Of a stretch of DNA of 64,000 nt, positions 23,889 to 36,241 are shown in pieces. The stretch is from assembly GCF_964355755.1 (NCBI RefSeq), contig NC_092672.1:35584501-35648500 (forward strand), in the 5' to 3' direction. Both the position numbers and the translations under genes were made by a program. Source of the stretch: Antedon mediterranea (Eukaryota; Echinodermata; Crinoidea; Comatulida; Antedonidae). Positions within the stretch are counted from its first letter, which is position 1, and every line of letters starts with the position of its first letter. A model generated the notes under the pieces. It had not been told where the DNA came from. It ran no database searches and saw only the letters and a list, made by a program, of their open reading frames with translations.

Positions 23889-24303
23889 ACCGTATTTATT
23901 CGAATAAGTGCCCCGCTTTGAATAAATGTGCCCCGCTTTGAATAAATGTCTCCCTCAAATAAACACCCCTACCCCACTCCCATAGAACATTATGTTGAAT
24001 AAAGCTCCTTTATAAACGCCCAGAGGCCTGCATATATACACAATATTGTATTACAAGACATTTCTATTTGTAGTAGAATTCATTGAGTGACATGATCTAC
24101 AATAATTACCAATCATTTTTATACAATTTTTACTGTATTTTATCACTTTCTCGATATTAATTGAGTTGTATTTTTTTCATATAGGGGGTATTTATTTGAT
24201 TATACATATTACACTCAACAAAATAAACGCCTCCCCAAATAAATGCCCTAAACCCCTTGAACAATAAACGCCCAGGGCACTTTTATTCGAATAAATACGG
24301 TAT
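23889..24303. mobile_element. F3 inverted-repeat element
   Basis: Left end ACCGTATTTATTCGAATAAG and right end TTTATTCGAATAAATACGGT are terminal inverted repeats of a 415-bp non-coding element. The interior GTAGTAGAATTCATTGAGTG matches the copy in DHRS11-like gene 2. Confidence 0.88.
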
Positions 24304-25271
24304 TATAATAATTACTGCCTGTTTATATCCATAATACTTCATGGTAACACTAGCTAGATGAACCTGGGTCGAATTCTTGAAAAATTCGACGATAAATTTC
24401 AATTTTAAAACCCACAAAAATTGACTAAAACAAATTTGAATGTTGATTAGAAGATTAGCCTTCTAAATAAAGATTCAAATATGGCCACTTACGACTCACC
24501 GCATTGTGGGTATATCACATTAAATGAATGTTTGTAATTCAACGTCATGTAACATTTAAGTACGGATACATTATGGTATTAAGGGGAATGGATTAAAACA
24601 TTACATCTAGCGTTAAAACTATTACATAATGTAAATGTAATACAGTCTGTCGCATCTATCGTTTGCTAAAAACATATTTTATAGCAATATAATTAGCTTA
24701 AAATTATACAGATTACTGTATACAAATAAAACAAGTGTTAAAATAAACTGCTTTGTGATATAAAATTATTTTTGTTAAATACTGCTGGTTTCTTATCTAA
24801 ATGTTTTCTATATTTGCGTTTCTACTAAGCCTTTTCCGATTTGGAAGTGAAACAGCCTATTTTGTTTTTGCCTATTTTATAAAATTAATACAAAATAGCT
24901 TTTAAATAACATAGTTGTTCGCTGGTAAAACTAGCCTTAAAGCCCTCTAGGCTTATTTATTAAATAATTCATAAAACTAAGTTCATTCTTCCTATTTTAA
25001 ACTTAATCTTTGTTTTTAATAACAATAAAATTGAATGTAAGTGAGTTTACAACCCAAGTGTTTAGACACTGGTTTTAATTTGCTGCAATAATGACACACA
25101 CAGAGTTGGTGAGTGGTTGAGGCATGGACCTATAAATTATAGGTCTGAACTTGATATTGTAAAATAAACTTGAATTGAGGTCCATGGTTGAGGTAACTGG
25201 AATGTGAACATTTACCTGGTTTAATTTATCAATGTATAACTGTATTTACTAATTATTACTATTGTGCCTTC
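24304..25271. other. AT-rich spacer
   Basis: Strongly AT-rich, with no recognised gene, repeat family or RNA. Confidence 0.3.
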
Positions 25272-25400
25272 AAGCTTGGTTCCCGCCTTTGACGTAAACA
25301 AACCGCAAGTAAATTTACCAATCATGATGCAATACATCATCCTGTCATGATTGGTCAACTTACTTTTGTTTCGCCTACATCCATGTGTTACGTCGAAGGC
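25272..25400. mobile_element. F2 MITE, diverged
   Basis: Begins AGCTTGGTTCCCGCCTTTGA, has ACCAATCATGATGCAATACA facing CATCCTGTCATGATTGGTCA, and lacks a clear right GGTTCCC end. Confidence 0.7.
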
Positions 25401-25873
25401 AAAATTAAATAAGACTTCTCACAATAATCGGTCCACAATTACTTAACCTCTAGTATTAAGTGTGCGTATTCTGTTTATAACCTTTTTTGCTTCGCAAAAT
25501 ACTTTTTTACACAACTTCATAGTATTGTTATTAGTATTATTAGTTTTCTCAATTGTATACTTCCCCTCCCCAAATTAATTCCCCTCCCTAACTCCCCCTC
25601 CTCAACTCACTTTCTTTCTAAATAATTAAAGTATACCCCAAGATTTAAAATGTTATGAAACTAGAAAAATGAACAAGAGAAATTCAGCCTTAACAGCTAC
25701 ATATATTATATATAAACCATTCCACTGTCCAGTAAAAATGACATTAAAATCATGTGATAACATTTAAAAAAAAAAGGACAATAGGAAAGTGAAGGGTACT
25801 AAACAACAAGTATCAATTCATACTATATATGTATTAGTAAAAAGTACAAAAATAAAGACAAGGTGTTTATACT

Positions 25874-28800
25874 TTAAGTAACTGTTGGTGACAATGGGTC
25901 TGCTGTACCGTTCTGCTGGCTTATGGCAACACGCTTCTTTTTCACATAAAAATGAATGTACAGGGGTAGCAGAAAGGGGACAAAGTTGAGTACCAACACA
26001 AATATGTTCACCTGAAAGAAAACAATCAAGAACATTTCATCTAAGCATCAGTTTTTTTTTCATAAATACAGGAAAGAAGGAGAGATAACAGAAAGAGAGA
26101 GAGGGCAAAAGCAAGAGAAAAGGCAGGATTGTGCGGAGAGAGGAAAAGCGGTATTGAAAGGGTTGGGGGAAGATGGGATGTTTGAGGAGAACTGAGTGAA
26201 AGGGAAGGTTGAAAAATTAGAGTGTGGGAGGGGCAAGCGAGTCAAAGAAGAAGAGAGTGAAAGGAAATGACTGCGGAAAGAAGAAGGTGAAAGTGGGGGG
26301 GGGGGGGGAGAGGAGAAAATATGTGAGAGGGGAAAGAAAGATGTGAGGGGGAAAAGAGAGGAGTTGGGAGGTGGGGGGGGGGGTGTTAATTTGACAGATA
26401 AAATACATAAATATGCATAACAACTTACTGCTAATGGATCACCTCCAGATACACTTTGGGTGATTCGAAACAAAGGCCTCTGAAGGAGACCAAACACAGC
26501 AGTCAAAATCATACCAGATCCATACAAAGCACCAAAGTATTGCATTGGAAATCTACAGTAAATAGATAAGTAACAAACAATTCACAATATACTGTAAGTA
26601 GTTGAATAGGTAGATTTTCTTTCTTTTTTTTATTTAATAAGCATCCAACCGCGAGCACAAACTATATTATATATATTACAGGATGGATAAATTATAGTTT
26701 AATTTTATACTTTCTTTTGTCCATTTATATACTGTATTTTGTTTACATTTATGTAGTTAAGAACTGAATCACTTTGGAAATCAGTACATTGTATTGAAAG
26801 TGTATTTCAGAATAAAGAAAGATTAAATAAAATAAATAAATTTATCATGCTTATAAACTAAGTCTCATTTTTTGGCTTAGGGAGTAAAGTTACAACTCAG
26901 GCACTAGGTCAGGATTGAACCCCGCACCTTGGCATTGGAAGGCAAGCATGTTAACCACCAAGCTACAGCTCCACTACAATTAACAAAAAGATAACAATAT
27001 AAGTAGTACAATGAGTAGATTCTGTCTCTTTCTCAATTCTAGGATTTTCAAGATGCTTTAAAAAATGCCACTACCTAAGTCTTATACAAAAAGGCATGGT
27101 TTGTGATTTGAGTACTGAGTATTACTTACTAATGGAAGAAATAAATAAAAAACTTACGCAGTGGCGATGAAGGCTGCTGCAAGTCCGTACAAGAACGCAC
27201 GACTCAACACTTGTAGAACAAACGTTACATACTGCACCTCTAATATCGGGACAATGATCATGACACAAAAGAGCAAAGTGATGATGATGGTGACCACAAA
27301 CGCCAAGATGCTGTCTTCAAGATCGTCAAGGAATGTACGTTCACTGGCATCTAATAATGAAATTTGTATTTTTTTTTTCATTTATGTATTTATGCACATG
27401 TGGCCAAGGGATAACCAATAGTAAATTAATTACTGTCCTATCAGATAGGATTTTGTGAAGCAGTTCACTGGGGGGAACCCCCTACTTGTCTCGAATGATA
27501 ACCCGAGTAACTGTGTACACTGGACCTACGGTTCTTATCCAAGAAGACTTCTTCCACCACCAGAACGAGGAGCAAGTTGGCCTCGAACTCATGCCGATAT
27601 GGTAGGGTAAACAGCGCCCCTGCCATAAAAGCTCGACCATATTGGCTTATTAGCTTTACTTCTTGACAAAAACTTACCTCATGGTAGTTTTCAATTACCA
27701 TAATAAAATTCATATATGTACACTACAACCCTTCCTTTCGAACATACCTATTCAGAGGGAAATTAAACAGTGAAACAAATTTACCTCTTCCAGTTGATGT
27801 TTTCTTCTTGCGGTTTCTATCCAGTATCAAGCCACAGAGGGGTGCGAATAAAATACCACAGAACTGTACCGATGCAAATGCAGACGTGTACTTGCTCACT
27901 AGATATAAACAAAAACTTCATAATTTACTTATATACTTATCTTATTACTCATAAGAAGCTAAAATTAAAAAAACGTTCACATTTTTGTAAGACAATGATA
28001 ATTAACTTCATTCATCGATTTAATTATTTACCCATAGTTTAGCTATTAAGTTTAAATTACAACTAAAAAATAGCATTACCAACAGGTAATTAACTTCTAC
28101 AGTCCGAATAGATTTGCTGAAACTGACATTTGTTCCAATTTTTATGATTTAATTGATTGGAAAACGTGATAGAGGAAATGTTATTAATAACTAAATCAAT
28201 TAATGATTATTATTTAAATTGATTCAATTTCCTTAATTTTATGCTCAATTACTATTACACTAGAACTATACACATTAATGACACTACTATGAGACCGTTC
28301 CACCAATGCTAAGCCTCCCTAACCCCACCCGCTCACTCAAAATCCCACACCTCTACCCCAAATATGGAGATCCACAAATTTAATTTGTGTTTAAATTACC
28401 TTCACTTTTGTCACAAGACATTCCATTTATCCACGGGTTGAACGTCCCCAGAAAGAACCAATGACGTAACTGGATCACCGACAGCCATAACAACAACAAT
28501 AGATACATAGGCGATATAAAACACGTTCGTAGGTTCGGATACTCGCGCTCAAGGAGATCATGTAGCTGCGATTGACTTGAATTTTTATCATCTGTTTTGT
28601 CTGAAATTTGAGTTGAATATATTACATGATATAAATTGCTGAAGGACACTTATATGAACTTATTTCATATGAACCTTACCATATGGCCATATGAACCATA
28701 CCATGATGTGAGGTCATATGAACCTTACGATAGTCATATGAACCTACCATAGGGTCATATAAAGAATATATATTATTATTTCCGAATTTTGGTTTTAGAG

Positions 28801-31613
28801 ATAGCCGAGTCTTGTATGAACTTTGACCCTTACCGACATGACTTCCGTTTACTTTCTCAGATTCACCATACACTTTCATCTCTTCCTGTTCTGGTGGATT
28901 TTCTTTTGTTTCTTCATCCACCTTGGTTGGTTTTCCCCAGTCACTGGGTAAAGGCCAGGGAATGTGTTTCACTGGCAGAAAGATCCACGTATTGAGGTTG
29001 AACCCGAGGGTGGCTACAGCCAAGATGATAAACGACGTTTGCATTGATACACCGCCGTCATATCCAATCTGTAACAAACAAAATCAAAATGCTTCAAAAT
29101 ATTTTAGTGGAAAAATCATATCTATAACATTTCAACAATCACATTATTTTGAATTCTATAAAACAATAAAAGAACAATTACTTTTAAATAACTATTAAAT
29201 AAATGTTAAAAATAATTACCTTAACAAGTAACATAACAAATGCGGACGAGTCAAATGCACCACTAAACGCAGTAACTATTGTAGAGCGCCATCGTCCAAA
29301 CAGATTTCCAACCTAAACAAAAGAATGCATAAATCAAGCATTTTATTTATTTGTTATTGTATGCAGAATAAACATACGGTCCTCTCTCCTTCATCATTTG
29401 TTGATTGTACACAATTTATTATTTTCTTTTGTTTGTATTCAGTGGCGTAACACAGAGACATGAGGCCCCTAAGTTTAGGAACCCTAAGTGGCCCTCCATC
29501 GCTGGAGGCCTTGGGCATTTTAGCCTTTTTCCACATATTTTAATGCCGGTTTTTTCCTCTGGGCATAAGCTCAGGGGCCCCTGGGTTAAGCCAGTGAGCG
29601 CTCATAGCATTTACGCCACTGTTTGTATTATTATCATATGGAGAGTTTGTCTGAAATAAAAGTTGAATGAAATTAGGTTTGCAGTCTGAGTAAACCACAA
29701 GTGTATTGTAGAAACAAATGTGTGTACAGCAAACATATTTTACTATACTTCATTCCCACAAGCGACACAACACAAGAAAGCAAATGATTTGACCAATTAC
29801 AGGCGATGAATTATTCAAACTTGTCATTGGTCAGCTCGCCATATGCTGCATCTTTAGTAGGAACCAAGATAAAATTAAGTCTTGTTGCGAGGGTTGCATA
29901 ATGTTTTGATTTACAACATGTGGAAAAGTCAGGATTTCCTGTAATTGACAACAATGCTAACTCAATTAAAATAACGTTGTTGGGAGAGGATAATCCTAGA
30001 GGAATAGGTTCCCTTGCCTTGTCAACATAGTCATACTAGAAGCAGTACTCATTTCTGACACTTTGATATTACGTTGTAAATCTCAAATTTCTCTAATGCA
30101 AATTTTAGGAAATGATGATTTATTATTTCAACAGGATATTAAAAAGTTTCTATTTAGTTGGTGACGTCATATTTAGTGTGTAATTCTGCGAAGAAAATGA
30201 CCCAATATGATAAATATTTCTTTTTGGTACGTTTTCAACCATAGGCCTTGGCCAATGTGTATACTTTTTGTAATCGTCATATTTCAGCCGTACAGTATAT
30301 ATGGTACTAAATAATCAGTTGGATATTAGTTTAAAGTTTTGATTCGTAAATCACAGAGTTAGTTTGTTTTTTTCCGGTTATTACATCCATTAATTGTATT
30401 CTTTACTAACTACATAATCTTTGCATTAACTCCACTTTATCATGGTATACCCAGACTTTATATCAACGTTCATTAAATCATTTACAGCGGTCATGGATGG
30501 AAAGCAAGTGTAGTCTTACCTGTATATTGGAGAGTAAAATCATGATACCACCGCTTGACAAAAACATGGTAGCAGGAAATAAGATGTTGGGCTTTTCAGG
30601 GTCACTGAGGGCTAGCAGAATGAATGCTAACGCTAAGAAAACACTGAAAATAAATGAAAAATAATAATTTGTAAAAAAATTTAAACAATCCAACAATGCT
30701 GACGAGAATTGCAGTGCCAGCGGTATCTTTTAGAATGAACTAGCTTTTGACATTATCTAAAATGGAAACCGCGGATTAATTAAATCAAACTTTACATTAT
30801 TAAAAAAACAAGTCATGAATATTTTGTATTTGAGTTCCCAGCTCATGGAAAGTCAAACTTTTCACTATATTCTTCCGATTCTCCCTAACTATATTTCTTA
30901 TCATTAAGGCATGATTAACTAAATTAAACTTTATGTTTATAATATAAAACAAATAAGGAATTGTATTTGACTCTCCAGCTTATGGAAGACACTGTATTTT
31001 TTTATTCATTAGTATTTATTCATAAAACAAAAAGATAAAAACATGCTATCAAAAATGCTGAATTTTGTTTAAAATTTACAAAATATGTATAGGCCTAAAA
31101 TTGGTAAAAAATACTTTAAAAAAATAATTAATGCTATATATAGGTAATAAAAAATAAATAAATTGAAACATCAAAATACATATAACTATTCTCATTCAAC
31201 TATATTTTGTATCGTTCATTATTGTATCATAATGCTCTGTTCTCATTTAATTTATGCCACTATGCTATTTACCTGAATACAATGCGTACAAGTCTGGTTC
31301 CATATTTATCATATATCGGCCCTATTATGAATGCGGTTCCGTTAATAGTGAATGCCGCAACCATGAAAACCACTTGGAGTTTTCCATCTTGTCCCGGGCA
31401 CGAAATTTCTGTTGAATTTACCACGCTTCCACACGAATCATCTGACTCGTTTAATAGTGGGGCAACAGTAGAATCCGCATCACATTCGTCGCTGAAGAAA
31501 CCACGATCTTTCAAAATGAATACGAGCGCTACCCAACCGTACGTGAGCCCGCCGAAAAATAAACATTCGCTGAAACTGCACAAGAAAGTCAGAATCTTTT
31601 TAGACTGTTTCAT
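25874..31613 (-). CDS. SLC43A3: SLC43A3-like major-facilitator transporter (equilibrative nucleobase transporter 1-like)
   Basis: Nine coding exons (31273-31613, 30520-30643, 29220-29312, 28834-29068, 28400-28600, 27785-27898, 27158-27350, 26429-26552, 25874-26011) join in phase to 520 residues, near the 491 of human SLC43A3. Diagnostic stretches are VGNLFGRWRST (about 156-166) followed by GAFDSSAF, IPWPLPSDWGK before a charged cytoplasmic loop, WLSVIQLRHWFFLGTFN, VQFCGILFAPLCGLILDR, VLSRAFLYGLAAAFIATAFP and FGALYG. The hydropathy fits 12 membrane segments with a Cys-rich first extracellular loop (about 36-72). SLC43A3 carries purine nucleobases by facilitated diffusion at the plasma membrane; its relatives SLC43A1/2 carry large neutral amino acids, so the substrate is not settled by sequence alone. 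Introns carry SINEs and MITEs. Confidence 0.93.
26095..26400. repeat. Purine-rich tract with G runs
   Basis: The plus strand is almost all G and A from about 26060 to 26385, with G homopolymers near 26295-26310 and 26370-26383. It lies in the last intron of the SLC43A3-like gene. It could form triplex or G-quadruplex structures and makes false proline- and serine-rich frames on the minus strand. Confidence 0.85.
26888..26976 (-). mobile_element. SINE fragment with tRNA-Gly-like head
   Basis: On the minus strand it reads GGAGCTGTAGCTTGGTGGTT (A box region), CTTGCCTTCCAATGCC (anticodon-like TCC) and GGGGTTCAATCCTG (B box). The acceptor stem is not paired, so it is a tRNA-derived repeat rather than a gene. 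Confidence 0.65.
27399..27652 (-). mobile_element. Class II tRNA-headed SINE, copy 1
   Basis: The minus strand has a degraded tRNA head (ATGGTCGAGCTTTTATGGCA ... GAGTTCGAGGCC), then a body with GTTCTGGTGGTGGAAGAAGT, GGTCCAGTGTACACAG and AGTAGGGGGTTCCCCCCAGT. The same body occurs at 41976-44932 (split) and 63447-63772. It is in an intron of the SLC43A3-like gene. Confidence 0.8.
29757..29873. mobile_element. F2 MITE, diverged
   Basis: Contains TTTGACCAATTACAGGCGAT and ATTCAAACTTGTCATTGGTC inverted, ending TTTAGTAGGAACCAAG. In an intron of the SLC43A3-like gene. Confidence 0.65.
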
Positions 31614-33652
31614 TTTCTTTTTCCGACTTCTACTTAGGTTCTGCGACTGTCAGAATTTTGTCTGAAATAAAACAGTAATAAATAAACTGTGTTTTAAAAA
31701 ACAGGTGCAAGTACAAATACTGTGAACATTAAAATGCCAAGTGAGATTGAAAAGCTTTAAGACAACTCAGTTCATGCCTTGCTCTCAGATCCAGACATTA
31801 TTTGGACATTATTGGTTGGTTGAAGGACGTGCAGGTATATATGTTACAGTTTGCATTAAACTGCATGGCAATGTCGAATTAGAATAATATGCTGATGATC
31901 TATTTTAATTATTCAGACCTTACAAAGCTGGTATAATGAAACAATATGTAGATGTGTAAAAGTGAGGGTAATTAGTAGTGTAGATGCAGCTATTGCTACT
32001 TTACATTTACTGTAACCAAAATGAAGCTTTACAAATAAAATTCTTCTTACTAATTATCATACTGCATTTTTGTTTGATTTCCAAGAAAAAGGTTAAAAAA
32101 CAGATTGGATGGATGTTTAAAATGAATAAAAACTAATCATTTTCATATTCTAATTAGAGTAATTAGAGTAAAAATTGTATTGTACTCTGCACAATAAATA
32201 GAAAAGAAATTGTTGTAATTGATATGCAGACTAGAGAACAACTGCCACAGACTACTGTACAACACAGAATAAACTAAATCATTTAAACAAATTGATGACA
32301 AAGTAAATTGATTTGAATGAATGTGTATAATCTAATAGAAAATTGGTTACGGTTATATATCACATTAGGGTGGGAGCTAATTTTTTTTTTAAGATACCCT
32401 CGATAATATTACAGGTTTACAGCATGTCTCAACACAAATTGACAGGGCTGACATATGGACAGTTTAGTAGTTAACCTATAATATTAACATTTCCTAAATA
32501 AATGAAAAACAGCTGTTTACTACTAAATAAATGTAAACTGATGAAAATAATGCTTTACTGTTTCTATTGTGGCATAAAACAAATAACATTTAGGTGACTG
32601 TGAGTGTACAGTACAGTAGGTGAACCATTTATAAAACATTTAATTTTAGTTTGGGAACCAGGACTACATTTTCTTGGTTGAGTGGAGAAAACACAGATGT
32701 CGCACACACAGTAAAACATGGATCATAAATAAAAATGATGTTTGGAATATTTAAAATAGGATAGATATAGAAAGTACAAAATAAATGCACTCATGTCATT
32801 TTATTATTCTGATCATAAAACAGATTCATTTAAATTACATTCTTGAGTGACGGTAACTATTTTCAATTGCACATTTTTTTTAACTTAAAGTGAAGGTAAA
32901 GTTTAAATTAGGGTTAAATCGAACTTTCAGACAACAATGGTTGATTATTCCACATGTGTTTTGATATTTTTAAAATAAACATGCATTTTTTACTACAGGT
33001 GTCATATAGTAAATCTGTCAATTATGCAGTATCAAATCCTAGTTGAACTTGAATGGAGTATGCATGGAAAACTATAAATTGAGATATTATAGGAGTGGAA
33101 AGTACAATATACATACAGTAATAATGTATAGCCATCTTAGGCCTATAATTTATGTGATGAAAAACATGAAGTAAGTAGGCCGGTTATACCTATGTCACTT
33201 CCCAATAATAACAAATTTAATTTTGTTTCATAAATTCTTGCTCCCCTTTCCCTGGTAAATAGTTCACACTTTTTTAGGCTAGACTGAAGAAAATGATAAA
33301 TCAAATTTTTCTAGGTTGGTTTATTGGAATCAATAATTATGCAATAATATGAGACTGGTGTACTACAAAAACAAAATGACAAATGTGAATATCATGGTTA
33401 AATGTAAAATAATTGATTGATGATTGATAAAATGTTTATATAACTAATAGAATTTACTCATACAGCATGTATTAAGGTGTCATGGTGTGTTCTTAAAATT
33501 AATTTTTACAGTATATTACATATCAATTGTATAACCCACTATATGACCCCGGAGAGAGGTGCGTCATTTGTCCAATGTGCTTCATACCTTATGAATACCA
33601 GGACACACCTCTGCATCAAAAAAGTGACTAATTACCTTTAGGATTAGGTGAC
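31614..33652. other. Upstream region or 5' intron of SLC43A3-like gene
   Basis: A minus-strand acceptor ends at about 31661 (polypyrimidine then CAG), so the ATG exon probably has a short 5' UTR and the first exon lies further upstream. The rest is AT-rich with no recognised gene. Confidence 0.4.
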
Positions 33653-34013
33653 AATTGTCGTATTCGAGTGTACCGTTAAGTAGTTTTTCCGTTAAGTACT
33701 TCTTTAACGGAGTATTTTGAGCGTTGAGATTGTTCTTAACGAAAAAGCTTTCGTTGTCAACGTTTTCTATTCGAATGACTTTCTGTTGAGCACAAATTTA
33801 CAATTCGAATACAAAAAGTATTCAACAAATCTTTACGTTGACAACGAAAGTTCCCAATCGAATATGACAATTGTTCTTAACGAAAAAGCTTTCGTTGTCA
33901 ACGTTTTTTATTCGAATGACTTTCTGTTGAGCACAAATTTACAATTCGAATACAAAAAGTACTCAACGAATCTTTACGTTGACAACGAAAGTTCCCAATC
34001 GAATACGACAAAT
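33653..34013. mobile_element. MITE-like element with internal 141-bp direct duplication
   Basis: The ends TTGTCGTATTCGA (33655) and TCGAATACGACAA (33999-34011) are perfect inverted repeats. Inside, a 141-bp unit starting ATTGTTCTTAACGAAAAAGC is present at 33729 and 33870, and each unit is itself palindromic (CTTTCGTTGTCAACG against CGTTGACAACGAAAG). The period is a multiple of three, producing an artefactual repeated reading frame. Confidence 0.85.
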
Positions 34014-35022
34014 GAGACACCAATTTTGAAGAACAATGATGCATTGTGACAAATGTTCATGATATGACATACCATTATTTAGGTTTTTTGACACACACCT
34101 GCATCAATAATAACTATTTGTGAATGATGCACCTAGGTGTTAAGAACATCGAGGCATTTGCATAATGTTCTTTTTATAAAAATATTGAGTAGGCCTAAGT
34201 CTAAGAGGGCCCAATTATTTATAAGAAAGGCCAATTACAATACATTATTCTTATTATTCATAGATAGTGTGCACGTGAAGACAGTCTAATGGACAATTTA
34301 ATTGGCTAGGCCCTACTACCACCACCACCAGCATCTACCTCTACACTCTATCTCTAAGCCCGGACGTTAGAATCTATTAATTTTATACTCATTCATTTAT
34401 TTAGGAGGCCTACGACCGACGACAAAGGTAGGCCAAGGCATATATCAAACTATACAGTCGTTTATTGTAATAACAAGCCCAATTACCTTTTCTAGCAATA
34501 CGAATTAATAAAGAAATTATTTACATACTATCATATAAAATATTTTCTGTGATATATCAGTAAAAACATATTTCCAATCACTTCCCAACAGTAGCAGGCA
34601 TGATTCAGAGCCATATATATAAAGAGTTACGACATTGGATTATAGTCACGTGATATGCAGATCAATTTGTGTCAAACTTGTCTCAGTTAATGCATGTAAA
34701 GTATAGGAGCAAGAAAATACTTTGAACTTTTTCTTATATTTAACAAAATGTAATTGCACATTTTACGGTGAAATATCAATGTGCACATCAGCGTACAGAA
34801 GTACTTGCGGCAAAGAATGTTGCGCGCGCGTGCGCTAGTACATAATAAAGTTCGATTGATTGATTCTTGAACGAAACATCCCATTATAACTACATCCTAT
34901 TATTATTAATAACAATTATGTAATATTTTCAATTCATAATGCATGCTTTGATGACTAAATAAAATAATAAAGTGTCGTGGATATATTTGTTAATATATTG
35001 AATAGGGTATGCCCAATATTAA
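34014..35022. other. Spacer with no recognised gene
   Basis: AT-rich sequence with an ACC triplet run near 34317-34330 and a GCGCGCGTGCGC alternating tract near 34823. Nothing else was recognised. Confidence 0.3.
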
Positions 35023-35465
35023 AGATGTATTGTCCCTTGAAACACAAAAAAATGAAGGTCAAAATATTCTAAATTTAAAGTGGCCATATCAAAGTAATAT
35101 TAAAGTTATTCACTTTAAGTCGAAAATTTGAGCCAAAAACAACAAGTTTACGTAATTAACAGGTAAATTAGTTTGATTACATTTCATCTGGAAAATCGTC
35201 ACGAGCGAAAGTAAACAAAGATTTCAAACCATGAGTATGCATTATGTATATGCTAAATTAGGATTGTTTACAACTCGTCACGGTTAAGAAGGTATTTTCA
35301 CACAGATCATGAGGAAGTTTTATGATTATGCATACAGAGTAGCCAAACAAGCGCGTTTCATTATGGGATATGTTTTGATTGAAAACTTTGACTGGAAGTC
35401 AAAGTTATTTTTCGAAATCTTTTATTTTTTATTTTTTTGGAATTAGTCAAAGGGACAATACATCT
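35023..35465. mobile_element. TTAA-family MITE, complete
   Basis: Terminal inverted repeats AGATGTATTGTCCC and GGGACAATACATCT are flanked by TTAA on both sides (35019-35022 and 35466-35469), as expected for TTAA-specific (piggyBac-type) transposition. Non-coding, 443 bp. Confidence 0.88.
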
Positions 35466-35879
35466 TTAAAATAATAAAGGCAAATTATTACAAATGAAAT
35501 GATGAACGAGTCTCTGAAAGTTTGTGTCAAAAACACACAGAGAGCCATATGCTGTAAAAAAAGAGGGGTGAATTTGTGTGTTTTTGTATTGGTTCATGCT
35601 TTGATGTATGGCCCTAGACACAATATGTTACCAAATTAATACCATTAATAAAATTAATTACAAAAATAAAAACGGAATATAAGCGTTATTTCATAGACAA
35701 AACAATAAAAAAAATAATGCATGAATTACAGGAAAACGCTACACAAAATAGACGCGCGCGCCTTCAGCGTGCGAATTCTTTGACACAAAAATGGCTTCTA
35801 ATTTTCAATGTCGTTACTCTTTATGGTTCTGGCATGGTTACTTATGGGCGCCCTCTACAAAACAAAAATTCTTAATTGG

Positions 35880-36137
35880 TTTTTTTTTAAACAATAGTTG
35901 GAAACAATTGGATCTAAAAAAAAATATTTACCTAAAAAAACTGTAATTTAAAGTTTAAAAAATAGTCAAATTGGCTGTCAGCCAATGGGTTTTGGTTAAT
36001 TTTTTAGTGAAAACATTTGTTTCGGGTTTTTTTTCTATGGAAGTGAATAACATTATTAAAACTACAAAATACCCTATTCAAAGTCTGATTTAAGTAATCT
36101 TCATTTTTCATGCTTTACGGGTACAATACATCTTTAA
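35880..36137. mobile_element. TTAA-family MITE, right part
   Basis: Contains GGCTGTCAGCCAATGGGTTT and the right end GGTACAATACATCT followed by TTAA. The left terminal repeat is not recognisable. Confidence 0.7.
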
Positions 36138-36241
36138 AAACTCCTAGTATCAGTAAATCATGCGCTGATGTAAAACAAACAATACAACAATATTAATTAA
36201 TGTACGTTGTGTAAAACCATAGAATAGTTAATTTGCTTTAA

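Noticed and set aside
26060-26545. Minus-strand frame of 161 codons rich in Pro, Ser and Phe
   Set aside because: It is the real SLC43A3-like exon (26429-26552) read on into an intron through a purine/pyrimidine tract; a splice donor lies at 26428-26427.
33717-34049. 110-codon frame with two identical 47-residue repeats
   Set aside because: It coincides with a duplicated palindrome inside inverted terminal repeats; best explained as a MITE.
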